A DNA stretch of 64,000 nt from PALSA-612 sp963791225 (GTDB lineage: Bacteria; Actinomycetota; Thermoleophilia; Gaiellales; Gaiellaceae). Shown here in pieces: positions 1 to 7,431 of this stretch. Where the stretch lies: contig CAWBRV010000003.1 of NCBI GenBank assembly GCA_963791225.1, forward strand, positions 434,001 to 498,000, given 5' to 3'. The first letter of the stretch is position 1. Every line of letters starts with the position of its first letter. The translations under genes and the position numbers were made by a program. A model generated the notes under the pieces. It was not told where the DNA came from. It ran no database searches and worked only from the letters and a program-made list of their open reading frames with translations.

Positions 1-558
1 TGCGCGCAGTTCTTCACCGACCCGGTCTTCCGGAGCTACCTCGCCGCGCCGCCGGAGGACGACCTGCTCGCGGCGGCGGCGCTCATGCTCTCGACCTACC
101 CCAACCTCGGCCTGACCTGGGACGACCTCGACTGGCTGCGCGGGCTGACCGAGCTGCCGCTGCTTGTCAAGGGCGTGCTCACGGCCGAGGATGCGCTCGA
201 GGCGAAGCGGCGCGGCGTCGACGGGATCATCGTGTCGAACCACGGCGGCCGGCAGGTCGACGGGGCCGTGGCGTCGCTCGACGCCCTCGTCGAGGTGCGC
301 GACGCGCTCGGCGACGACACGACCGTGCTCGTGGACAGCGGCATCCGCTCGGGCGCCGACGTGGTCAAGGCGATGGCCCTCGGGGCCGACGCGGTCCTCC
401 TCGGCCGGCCGTACGTCTGGGGGCTCGCGGTCGGCGGGCGGGAGGGCGTCGAGGTCGTGATCCGGCAGCTCCTCGCCGAGACCGACCTGACGCTCGCGCT
501 TGCGGGCGGCACTGCCGTCCGTGACCTCGACCGAAGCGCGCTCGCCGCCGTAGAGTAA
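1..558 (+). CDS. FMN-dependent alpha-hydroxy-acid oxidase (lactate 2-monooxygenase-like), 3' part
   Basis: The frame is open from the first base, so the gene starts upstream of the window; about 185 C-terminal residues are visible, roughly half of a normal family member. Hallmarks of the FMN-dependent alpha-hydroxy-acid dehydrogenase barrel are present: the FMN-contacting lysine in LLVKG (about residue 57 of the fragment), the active-site SNHGGRQ with catalytic His81 and substrate-binding Arg84, and the phosphate-binding stretch DSGIRSG...LGADAVLLGRPY. The family oxidises 2-hydroxyacids such as lactate or mandelate to 2-oxoacids, or decarboxylates them. The start of the fragment (AQFFTDPVF) resembles lactate 2-monooxygenases, but the exact substrate is not determined. 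It ends 4 bp before the acyl-CoA dehydrogenase gene, so it may be the first gene of that operon. Confidence 0.85.
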   Translation, partial: CAQFFTDPVFRSYLAAPPEDDLLAAAALMLSTYPNLGLTWDDLDWLRGLTELPLLVKGVLTAEDALEAKRRGVDGIIVSNHGGRQVDGAVASLDALVEVRDALGDDTTVLVDSGIRSGADVVKAMALGADAVLLGRPYVWGLAVGGREGVEVVIRQLLAETDLTLALAGGTAVRDLDRSALAAVE

Positions 559-562
559 GAGC

Positions 563-1717
563 GTGGACCTCCGCGACACGCCCGAGGAAGCCGCCTTCCG
601 CGCCGAGGTGCGCGGCTGGCTGGAGGCGAATGTCCCGACCGAGCTCTCCGGGCCGCGTTCGAGCGAGGAGGAGTACGCCGATGCCTGGTTTCGGTGGAGC
701 CGCAAGCTCGACGAAGCCGGCTACGCCGGGCTGACCTGGCCCAAGGAGTACGGCGGCAGCGGCGCGCCGTATCCGCACCAGGCGATCTTCCTCGAGGAGA
801 CCGCGCGCGCCGAGGCGCCGCAGCACATGAACGTGATCGGGCTCGGGATGGCCGGCCCGACGATCATCGCCCACGGCACCGAAGAGCAGAAGGCGCGCTA
901 CCTCCCGAAGATCCTCTCGGCGGAGGAGATCTGGTGCCAGGGCTTCTCCGAGCCGGACGCGGGCTCCGATCTCGCCTCGGCGCGGACGAGCGCGCGGCTC
1001 GAGGGCGACCATTTCGTCGTCGACGGCCAGAAGGTGTGGTCGTCGTTCGCGCACGTCGCCGACTGGTGCATCCTCGTCACGCGCAGCGACCCGGAGTCGG
1101 TCAAGCACGCGGGCATGACGTACATGCTCGTCGACATGCACGCCCCCGGGGTCGAGGTGCGGCCGCTGCGTCAGATCACCGGCGAGGCGGAGTTCAACGA
1201 GATCTTCTTCACGGGCGTCCAGGTTCCGGTCGAGAACGTCCTCGGCGAGGTCGGCCAGGGCTGGGGGGTCGCGATGACGACGCTCCTGCACGAGCGCGCA
1301 ACGCTCGGCTTCGCGCTGACCGCGATGCTCGAGGTCAACGTGCGCAAGCTGATCACGCTGGCCCGCGAGCGCGGCGTCGACGATGCCGGCCTCCGCGACC
1401 GCATCGCGCACGAATGGATCGAGCAGCGCGCGCTGCGACTGACGAACTACCGGGCGCTGACGATGCTGATGAAGACCGGCATGCCCGGCCCGGAGGGGTC
1501 CGTGTCCAAGCTCACGTGGTCGGAGTCGAACCAGCGCCTGACCAAGCTCGCTCTCGAGATCCTCGGCCCGGACGCGCAGCTCTCGAACGGCGACGGCCAC
1601 GGCTACTGGCAGTACCAGCAGCTCCGCAGCCGCGGCAACACGATCGAGGCTGGGACGTCGGAGATTCTCCGCAACATCATCGCCGAGCGCGTGCTCGGCC
1701 TGCCCCGGAGCCGCTGA
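563..1717 (+). CDS. acyl-CoA dehydrogenase
   Basis: A full-length (384 aa) acyl-CoA dehydrogenase, which would introduce the alpha,beta double bond into an acyl-CoA using FAD. Visible family motifs are the FAD/substrate stretch GFSEPDAGSD near residues 127-136, WSSFAHVADW, and the C-terminal GTSEILRNIIAERVLGLPR. GTG is chosen as start because the N-terminal helix begins directly there (MDLRDTPEE) and it lies 4 bp after the preceding stop. The second dehydrogenase begins 3 bp after this stop codon, so the pair is almost certainly co-translated. Actinobacteria often pair such FadE genes as alpha2beta2 heterotetramers for bulky (steroid or cyclic) substrates; whether these two do so is inference. 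Confidence 0.93.
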   Translation: MDLRDTPEEAAFRAEVRGWLEANVPTELSGPRSSEEEYADAWFRWSRKLDEAGYAGLTWPKEYGGSGAPYPHQAIFLEETARAEAPQHMNVIGLGMAGPTIIAHGTEEQKARYLPKILSAEEIWCQGFSEPDAGSDLASARTSARLEGDHFVVDGQKVWSSFAHVADWCILVTRSDPESVKHAGMTYMLVDMHAPGVEVRPLRQITGEAEFNEIFFTGVQVPVENVLGEVGQGWGVAMTTLLHERATLGFALTAMLEVNVRKLITLARERGVDDAGLRDRIAHEWIEQRALRLTNYRALTMLMKTGMPGPEGSVSKLTWSESNQRLTKLALEILGPDAQLSNGDGHGYWQYQQLRSRGNTIEAGTSEILRNIIAERVLGLPRSR

Positions 1718-1720
1718 CCC

Positions 1721-2686
1721 GTGGATTTCGCCTTCAGCGACGAGCAGGAGCAGCTTCGCCGCGAGGCGAGGACGTTCCTCTCCGACCGTTATCCGGCCGA
1801 ACGCGTCGCGGAGCTCGCCGACTCGAGCGAGGGCTGGGATCCTGCGTCCTGGGCTGAGCTGGCCGGGCTCGGCTGGATCGGCGTCTCGGTGCCGGAGGAA
1901 GCGGGCGGAGCCGGGCTCGGCTTCCTCGAGGAGGCGGTGCTGTTCGAGGAGCTCGGCCGCGCGCTCTACCCAGGCCCGTACTTCTCGACCGTCGCGCTTG
2001 CGCTGCCGGAGCTTCCGGCCGAGCTGCAGCGTGAAGTGGTCGGCGGCGGGGCGCGTTGGTCGGCCTCGCTCGACGGCTCGCTCGTGCCCGACCTCGCGCT
2101 CGTCGATCGCGTGCTCGTCGTGCGCGGCGGCAAGCTCGTCGCGGTGCCGGCCACAGGCGAAACGCTGGAGACGATGGACTCGACGCGGCGGCTCGGCCGG
2201 CTGGCCGAGGGCGGCGAAGCGGAGGAGATCGGCGACGCGTCGGCGGTCGAGCGCATGCGCACGCGTGCGTTTGCCGCGCTCGCGCTCGAGGCCGTCGGGA
2301 TATCGCAGCGCGCGCTGGAGCTCTCGGTCGAGCACGCGAAGACGCGCGAGCAGTTCGGCAAGCCGATCGGCATCTACCAGGCCGTCTCGCACAAGCTCGC
2401 GGACAGCTATGCGCTGACGGAGCTGGCGCGCTCGCTCGCCTACTGGGCCGCGTGGTGCGTGGCCGAGGACGACGACGAGGCGCGCGTCGCGGCCGCGTCG
2501 GCCAAGGCGTACGCGGGCGACGTCGCGGTCAAGGTCTGCGAGTACTCGATCCAGGCGCACGGCGGCATCGGCTTCACCTGGGAGCATGCGCTGCACCGGT
2601 ACTACAAGCGGGCGCAGTGGATCCAGGGCTACGGCGGCTATCCGGCCGTGCAGCGCGCCGAAGTGGCCGCCGCGATCCTTGGCTGA
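1721..2686 (+). CDS. acyl-CoA dehydrogenase, second subunit-like
   Basis: A 321-aa acyl-CoA dehydrogenase, shorter than the usual 380-400 aa, with weak conservation in the middle (beta-domain) part. The N-terminus (MDFAFSDEQEQLRREAR) and the C-terminal helical domain are clear: EHAKTREQFGKPIG, and QAHGGIGFTWEHALHRYYKR, where the Glu of TWEH is the position of the catalytic base in actinobacterial FadE enzymes. It uses a GTG start 3 bp after the first dehydrogenase. Its compact size and tight linkage fit a partner subunit of a heteromeric enzyme. The following SDR overlaps its last codons. Confidence 0.9.
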   Translation: MDFAFSDEQEQLRREARTFLSDRYPAERVAELADSSEGWDPASWAELAGLGWIGVSVPEEAGGAGLGFLEEAVLFEELGRALYPGPYFSTVALALPELPAELQREVVGGGARWSASLDGSLVPDLALVDRVLVVRGGKLVAVPATGETLETMDSTRRLGRLAEGGEAEEIGDASAVERMRTRAFAALALEAVGISQRALELSVEHAKTREQFGKPIGIYQAVSHKLADSYALTELARSLAYWAAWCVAEDDDEARVAAASAKAYAGDVAVKVCEYSIQAHGGIGFTWEHALHRYYKRAQWIQGYGGYPAVQRAEVAAAILG

Positions 2687-3479
2687 GCGCTCCGTCCTCG
2701 TCACGGGCGCGTCCTCCGGGATCGGCGCCGCGTGCGCCGAGCGGCTGGCGCGCGAAGGCTGGCGGGTGTTCGCGGGCGTACGCGCGGAGGGTGCGGCGCC
2801 CGCGGGGACGACGGAGCTCTTGCTCGACGTCACGGACGGCGATGCGATCGCGCGCGCGGCCGAGGCCGTCGGCGGGCGACTCGACGGGCTCGTCGACAAC
2901 GCCGGCATCGCGATGGCCGCACCGCTCGAGTACCTGCCGCTCGACGAGCTCCGACGGCAGCTCGAGGTCAACATCGTCGGCCAGCTCGCCGTGACGCAGG
3001 CGCTCCTGCCGGCGATCCGGACGGCGCGCGGCCGGATCGTGCTCGTCGGGTCGATCGCGGGGACGAGCGCGTTGCCGTTCCTCGGGCCGTACGCGATCTC
3101 GAAGTTCGGCCTCGAGGCGCTCGCCGACTCGCTCCGGGTCGAGCTCGCGCCGGACGGCATCCACGTGTCGATCATTCGTCCCGGCACGATCGCGACACCG
3201 ATCTGGAGCAAGCCGCAACCGATCGCCGACACGCTCGGGCCCGAGGCGATCGAGCGGTACGGGAGCCGGCTCGCTGCGATGCGTTCCTTCGCGGCCGCCC
3301 GGGCGGCGAAGGCCGCGCCGGTCGAGTCGGTCGTGAAGGCGATCGAGCACGCGCTCACCGACGAGCATCCGAAGGCGCGCTATCTCGTCGGCAGGGACGC
3401 CCACATCCGCGCGGCGATCGAGCGTCTCCCGGACCGCCTGCGGGACCGCGTGGTCCGGCGGGCGTTGCTCGGCGGCTAG
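2679..3479 (+). CDS. short-chain dehydrogenase/reductase (SDR)
   Basis: A classical NAD(P)-dependent SDR of about 266 aa. The cofactor motif TGASSGIG lies at residues 9-16, NNAG-equivalent DNAG follows, and the catalytic YxxxK is at Tyr138/Lys142 (YAISK). TTG at 2679 is the only canonical start that keeps the first beta strand; it overlaps the dehydrogenase stop by 8 bp, suggesting translational coupling. A longer frame upstream lies inside the dehydrogenase and has no SDR similarity. The context of dehydrogenase genes and an acyl-CoA ligase suggests a hydroxyacyl or alcohol intermediate as substrate, but this cannot be specified. Confidence 0.85.
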   Translation: MAERSVLVTGASSGIGAACAERLAREGWRVFAGVRAEGAAPAGTTELLLDVTDGDAIARAAEAVGGRLDGLVDNAGIAMAAPLEYLPLDELRRQLEVNIVGQLAVTQALLPAIRTARGRIVLVGSIAGTSALPFLGPYAISKFGLEALADSLRVELAPDGIHVSIIRPGTIATPIWSKPQPIADTLGPEAIERYGSRLAAMRSFAAARAAKAAPVESVVKAIEHALTDEHPKARYLVGRDAHIRAAIERLPDRLRDRVVRRALLGG

Positions 3480-3491
3480 GAGCGCCGTACA

Positions 3492-5117
3492 GTGTCGTCC
3501 ATGGCGCCCGGCCTGCGCGGCCAGATGATGGACTACCAGCTCACGCTCCCGACGCTCATGCGCCGCGCGGAGACGTACTTCCCCGAGAAGGAGATCGTCA
3601 CCCGGCTTGCCGACGGGAGCTTCCACCGCACGAACTACCGCGAGGTGATGCGCCGCTCGAAGCAGCTCGCCGTCGCGCTCGCCGGCCTCGGGCTCGAGCG
3701 CGGCGACCGCGTCGCGACCCTCTCGTGGAACCACTCGCAGCACATGGAGTGCTACTTCGGCATCCCGTGTGGCGGCTTTGTGCTGCACACGCTGAACATC
3801 CGCCTGCACCCGACCGATCTCGCGTACATCGCCTCGCATGCGGGCGACCGGGTCGTGATCGTCGACCAGATGCTCGTGCCGCTGCTCGACCAGTTCATCG
3901 GCGAGACCGAGATCGAGCACGTCTTCGTCGTCGAGTCGAGCTACGAGGAGTTGCTCGCGGGCGCGTCGGCGGACGACTGGCGCGAGCCGGAGCTGGACGA
4001 GAACGAGGCCGCGGCGATGTGCTACACGAGCGGCACCACCGGCCGGCCGAAGGGGGTCGTCTACTCGCACCGCTCGACGGTGCTGCACACGTTCGGCGTG
4101 GCGTCGGGTGCGCCGCTCGACCGGTCGCTCGGCGAGTCGGACACGTTCCTTCCGGTCGTCCCGATGTTTCACGCAAACGCCTGGGGCTACCCGTACCTGG
4201 CCGCCATGCTCGGCGCGAAGATCGTCTACCCGGGCCCGCTTCTCGACCCGCACAGCTTGCTCGAGGACTTCGAGCGCGAGCGCGTCACCTGGGCCGCGGG
4301 TGTGCCGACGATCTGGATGGGGATCCTCAACGTGCTCGACGCCGAGCCCGACCGGTACGACATCTCCAGCCTGAAGGGCATGCTCGTCGGGGGCTCCGCT
4401 GCGCCGCGCGCGATGATCGCCGGTTTCCAGCAGCGCCACGGGATCGCCATCTGTCACGGCTGGGGGATGACCGAGACCTCACCCGTCGCTTCGGTCACCG
4501 ATCTCCCCGGCGATCTGCGCGACGCCGACGACGAGACGAAGTTCGACCACATCGCGCTCCAGGGGATCCCGCTGCCGTTCGTCGAGATCCGCGCCCGCGA
4601 CGTCGACGGAAACCTGATCCCGTGGGACGGTGAGGCGATGGGTGAGCTCGAGTGCCGCGGGCCCTGGGTGGCGTCGTCGTACTACGAGACGCCCGAACAG
4701 GCCGACCGCTGGACCGCCGACGGCTGGTTCTGCACCGGCGACATCGTCTCGATCGACCCGCGCGGCTTCATCGCGATCAAGGATCGCTCCAAGGACGTGA
4801 TCAAGTCGGGCGGCGAGTGGATCTCGTCCGTGGATCTCGAGAATGCGCTCATGGGCCATCCGGCCGTGGCGGAGGCGGCGGTCATCGGCGTCCCGGACGA
4901 GAAGTGGGCGGAGCGGCCGCTCGCGGTCGTCGTGCTCAGGCCGGGGGCCGAGGCGACGCCGGAGGAGCTGCGCACGTACCTCGCCGGCAGCTTTGCGAAG
5001 TTCTGCCTGCCGGACAGGTTCGAGTTCGTCGACGAGATCCCGAAGACGGCGGTCGGCAAGTTCCGCAAGACGGCGCTCCGCGACCAGTTCGTGAAGCAGT
5101 CGGTGCCGGCGCCCTGA
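3492..5117 (+). CDS. acyl-CoA ligase (AMP-binding, fatty-acid-CoA ligase type)
   Basis: A 541-aa ANL-superfamily adenylating enzyme that would activate a carboxylic acid with ATP and CoA. Visible motifs are the P-loop YTSGTTGRPKG at residues 178-188, HGWGMTETSP near 322, the hinge-region TGDIVSID near 415, SGGEWISS near 437, and the C-terminal catalytic lysine context AVGKFRK near 520. Length and layout match medium/long-chain fatty-acid-CoA ligases. GTG at 3492 and ATG at 3501 (MAPGLRG) are both possible starts; the latter would be 538 aa. It lies 12 bp after the SDR and probably supplies CoA thioesters to the surrounding dehydrogenases. Confidence 0.93.
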   Translation: MSSMAPGLRGQMMDYQLTLPTLMRRAETYFPEKEIVTRLADGSFHRTNYREVMRRSKQLAVALAGLGLERGDRVATLSWNHSQHMECYFGIPCGGFVLHTLNIRLHPTDLAYIASHAGDRVVIVDQMLVPLLDQFIGETEIEHVFVVESSYEELLAGASADDWREPELDENEAAAMCYTSGTTGRPKGVVYSHRSTVLHTFGVASGAPLDRSLGESDTFLPVVPMFHANAWGYPYLAAMLGAKIVYPGPLLDPHSLLEDFERERVTWAAGVPTIWMGILNVLDAEPDRYDISSLKGMLVGGSAAPRAMIAGFQQRHGIAICHGWGMTETSPVASVTDLPGDLRDADDETKFDHIALQGIPLPFVEIRARDVDGNLIPWDGEAMGELECRGPWVASSYYETPEQADRWTADGWFCTGDIVSIDPRGFIAIKDRSKDVIKSGGEWISSVDLENALMGHPAVAEAAVIGVPDEKWAERPLAVVVLRPGAEATPEELRTYLAGSFAKFCLPDRFEFVDEIPKTAVGKFRKTALRDQFVKQSVPAP

Positions 5118-5761
5118 CCGGCTTTCCGCGCACGGCACTGGTGACCGGCGGTGCCTCCGGCATCGGCGCCGCGATCGTCGCTCTGCTCCGCGCCGAAGGC
5201 GCCGACGTGCAGGTGCTCGACGTCGTGCACGGCTTCGACGTGTCCGATCCCGACGCGTGGGGCGACGTCGGCCCCGTCGAGCTCGCGTGCCTGAACGCCG
5301 GCGTGACGAGCATGGACGAGAGCGCCGCCGACTACCGGCGCGTCGTCGGAGTCAACGTAGACGGCGTCGTCCTCGGAGTGCGCCGTCTGGCCGAGGTGAT
5401 GGAGCCCGGCAGCGCGATCGTCGCGACCGCTTCGCTCGCCGGGCTCTGGCCGTGGCCGGGCGATCCCGTCTACACGCTGACGAAGCACGCTGTCGTGGGA
5501 TTCGTCCGCGCCGCGGCGCCGCGCCTTCTGGAGCAAGGCATCCGGCTGAACGCCGTCTGCCCCGGGTTCGTCGACACGCCGATGGTCCGGCCACACGAGC
5601 AGGAGCTCCGGGGAGCCGGCTTCGAGATCATGCCGCCGGGCCGTGTGGCCGAGGCGGTTCTCGTAGCCGCCCGCTCGGAGGAGGTTGGCCAGGCCTGGGT
5701 CGTCCAGCCGGGCCGCGAGCCCCTGCCGTTCCGTTACCCGAACGTGCCCGGCCCGCGCTGA
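5114..5761 (+). CDS. short-chain dehydrogenase/reductase with possible CTG start
   Basis: An SDR of about 215 aa with TGGASGIG near residues 11-18, NAGVTS, and the YTLTK catalytic pair. The start is problematic: in frame upstream there is no ATG, GTG or TTG for at least 40 codons, and the first GTG (5141) would delete beta strand 1. A CTG at 5114 overlaps the ligase stop as CTGA, mimicking the ATGA/GTGA overlaps seen elsewhere in this window, so CTG initiation is the best reading. It is shorter than the usual 250 aa, and the region between the cofactor motif and the NAG motif is compressed. Likely last gene of the 563-5,761 operon. Confidence 0.75.
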   Translation: MTGFPRTALVTGGASGIGAAIVALLRAEGADVQVLDVVHGFDVSDPDAWGDVGPVELACLNAGVTSMDESAADYRRVVGVNVDGVVLGVRRLAEVMEPGSAIVATASLAGLWPWPGDPVYTLTKHAVVGFVRAAAPRLLEQGIRLNAVCPGFVDTPMVRPHEQELRGAGFEIMPPGRVAEAVLVAARSEEVGQAWVVQPGREPLPFRYPNVPGPR

Positions 5762-5783
5762 TCGTCCGCGCGAGCCACGTCCT

Positions 5784-5899
5784 AGGGACAGTCCCTCGGA
5801 CATGGCTCCTGTGACTGTCGGACCCGGCGGACTCGGCCATGCTCGCGCCTCTGAGCAGGCGAAAGGGCGCGTCACGAAGGCGTTACAGGGACTGTCCCT
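5784..5899. repeat. paired 13-nt palindromes in intergenic spacer
   Basis: Within the convergent spacer between the SDR and the minus-strand dehydrogenase, two 13-mers, AGGGACAGTCCCT (5784-5796) and AGGGACTGTCCCT (5887-5899), are perfect reverse complements of each other, and each is a palindrome apart from its central base. As direct repeats the similarity runs on for about 10 more bases (GACAyGGC). They bound a roughly 116-bp segment with no recognisable gene. This could be a small non-autonomous mobile element or paired terminator-like hairpins; function unknown. Confidence 0.7.
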
Positions 5900-5926
5900 G
5901 CGACACGGCCCGGCCGGCCATGTCGG

Positions 5927-7102
5927 TCAGGAGAAGCGGTAAGTACGGCCGGCGGCGAACTCCTTCAGGATCCGCCGGCTGACGACCATGCGGTGCACCT
6001 CGTCCGGGCCGTCGTAGATCCGTCCGCCGCGGGCCATCGCCCACATCGCCGCGAGCGGCGTGCGGTCGGTGAGCCCGAGGCCGCCGTGCACCTGGATCGC
6101 GCGGTCGATCACCTCGTTCAGCACACGCGCGGCGAAGAACTTGACGAGCGAGATCTCGACGCGCGCCTCGTTGCCCTGGTCGATCTTGTGCGCGGCGTCG
6201 AGCGTGAGCAGGCGGCAGGCCTGGATGTCGGCGGCCGAGTCGGCGATCCAGTTCTGGACGGTCTGCTTCTCGGCCAGCGGGCCGCCGAACGCCTCCCGCT
6301 CGAGCGCGTAGGAGCACATCAGCTCGAAGGCTCGCTGCATCTGTCCGAGCCAGCGCATGACGTGGTGGATCCGGCCCGGGCCGAGGCGCTTCTGCGCGAT
6401 GCGGAAGCCGTCGCCTCGCTCGCCGAGCAGGTTGGCGGCGGGCACGCGCACGCCGCTGTAGGTCACCTCGCAATGCGTCGACCAGCCGCGTCCGCGGTGG
6501 CCCATGACCGGAACCGGCTCGACCTCGATGCCCGGAGTGTCGGCCGGGACGAGGATCTGGCTCATCCGCAGGTGCGGGTCCGCGTCGGGATCGGTGACCG
6601 CCATCACGATCCCGAAGGCCGCCCCCTCGGCGCCGGACGAGAACCACTTGTGCCCGTCGATCACCCACTCGTCGCCGTCGAGGACGGCCGTCGTCCGCAG
6701 GCTGGTCGGATCGGCGCCCGAGACCTCGGGTTCCGTCATCGAGAAGAACGAGCGCGTGTCGCCGGCGACGAGCGGCGCGAGGAAGCGCTCCTTCTGCTCG
6801 TCCGTGCCGAACATGTGCAGGATCTCGCCGTTCCCCGCGTCCGGGGCCTGGCAGTTGAAGACGAGCTGGCCCCAGACGCAGCGGCCGATCTCCTCGTTCA
6901 GGTGCGCGTAGGCGAGGAAGCCGCGACCCGTCCCGCCGGCCTCCGGCGGCAGGTGCGGCGCCCACAGGCCCTCGGCCTTCGCGCGGGCGCGGAGCTCCAC
7001 GACGAGCGCAGCCGCCGCGTCGTCCTCACGCGCCAGCGCCGCCTCGTTCGGATAGACGTGCGCCTCCATGAAGGCGCGATAGGGAGCCTTCAGGTCCTCC
7101 AC
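5927..7102 (-). CDS. acyl-CoA dehydrogenase (ACAD10/11-like)
   Basis: A 391-aa acyl-CoA dehydrogenase. Family motifs seen are SMTEPEVSGADP (FAD/substrate region), IDGHKWFSSGA, and the C-terminal QVHGGLGLTDRTPL followed by YDGPDEVHRMVVSRRIL, the ending typical of ACAD10/ACAD11-like and related bacterial enzymes acting on long, branched or hydroxylated acyl-CoAs. It is divergent from the DUF6285 gene 20 bp away; DUF6285 proteins are commonly found beside this enzyme type and beside APH-like proteins such as the one at 20,968. Stop codon lies just outside the palindrome pair. Confidence 0.92.
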   Translation of the reverse strand: MEDLKAPYRAFMEAHVYPNEAALAREDDAAAALVVELRARAKAEGLWAPHLPPEAGGTGRGFLAYAHLNEEIGRCVWGQLVFNCQAPDAGNGEILHMFGTDEQKERFLAPLVAGDTRSFFSMTEPEVSGADPTSLRTTAVLDGDEWVIDGHKWFSSGAEGAAFGIVMAVTDPDADPHLRMSQILVPADTPGIEVEPVPVMGHRGRGWSTHCEVTYSGVRVPAANLLGERGDGFRIAQKRLGPGRIHHVMRWLGQMQRAFELMCSYALEREAFGGPLAEKQTVQNWIADSAADIQACRLLTLDAAHKIDQGNEARVEISLVKFFAARVLNEVIDRAIQVHGGLGLTDRTPLAAMWAMARGGRIYDGPDEVHRMVVSRRILKEFAAGRTYRFS

Positions 7103-7122
7103 CCGTCTAGCATCGCACAGTC

Positions 7123-7431
7123 ATGGCGAACGATCGCCCGACCGCCGCAGAGCTCGTCGAGGCGACGCGCGAGTTTCTCGAGGGCGAGATCCTCCCGACA
7201 CTGACCGACCAGCGGCTTCGCTTCCGGACGCTCGTCGCGATCAACGCGCTCGGAATCGCGCAGCGGGAGCTCGAATCGGGTGACACGGACGACATGTCGC
7301 GGGAGGAGCTCGAGGAGCTGGCGCGGCAGATCCGCTCGGGCGACGTCCCCGAAGATGCGCTCGAACGTCTGCGCGAGCACGTCGCCGCCAAGCTCCGCGT
7401 CGCGAGCCCGCGGTATCTCGAGCGCTACTGA
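7123..7431 (+). CDS. DUF6285-type small protein
   Basis: A 102-aa all-helical, acidic protein beginning MANDRPTAAELVEATREFLE, which I recognise as the DUF6285 type. These small proteins of unknown biochemical role usually lie next to acyl-CoA dehydrogenases and APH-fold phosphotransferases, and here the dehydrogenase is divergently encoded 20 bp away. No signal peptide, membrane segment or catalytic motif is visible. Its 3' end overlaps that of the convergent hydrolase by 7 bp. Confidence 0.8.
   Translation: MANDRPTAAELVEATREFLEGEILPTLTDQRLRFRTLVAINALGIAQRELESGDTDDMSREELEELARQIRSGDVPEDALERLREHVAAKLRVASPRYLERY

Noticed and set aside
365..3358. A 997-codon open frame on the minus strand opposite the dehydrogenases and SDR
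   Set aside because: Arg/Ala/Pro-rich, no domain, antisense to four well-supported genes; a typical shadow frame in very GC-rich DNA.
2574..4457. A 627-codon minus-strand open frame opposite the SDR and acyl-CoA ligase
   Set aside because: No recognisable motifs and composed mainly of Arg, Asp, Val and His; opposite strand is clearly coding.
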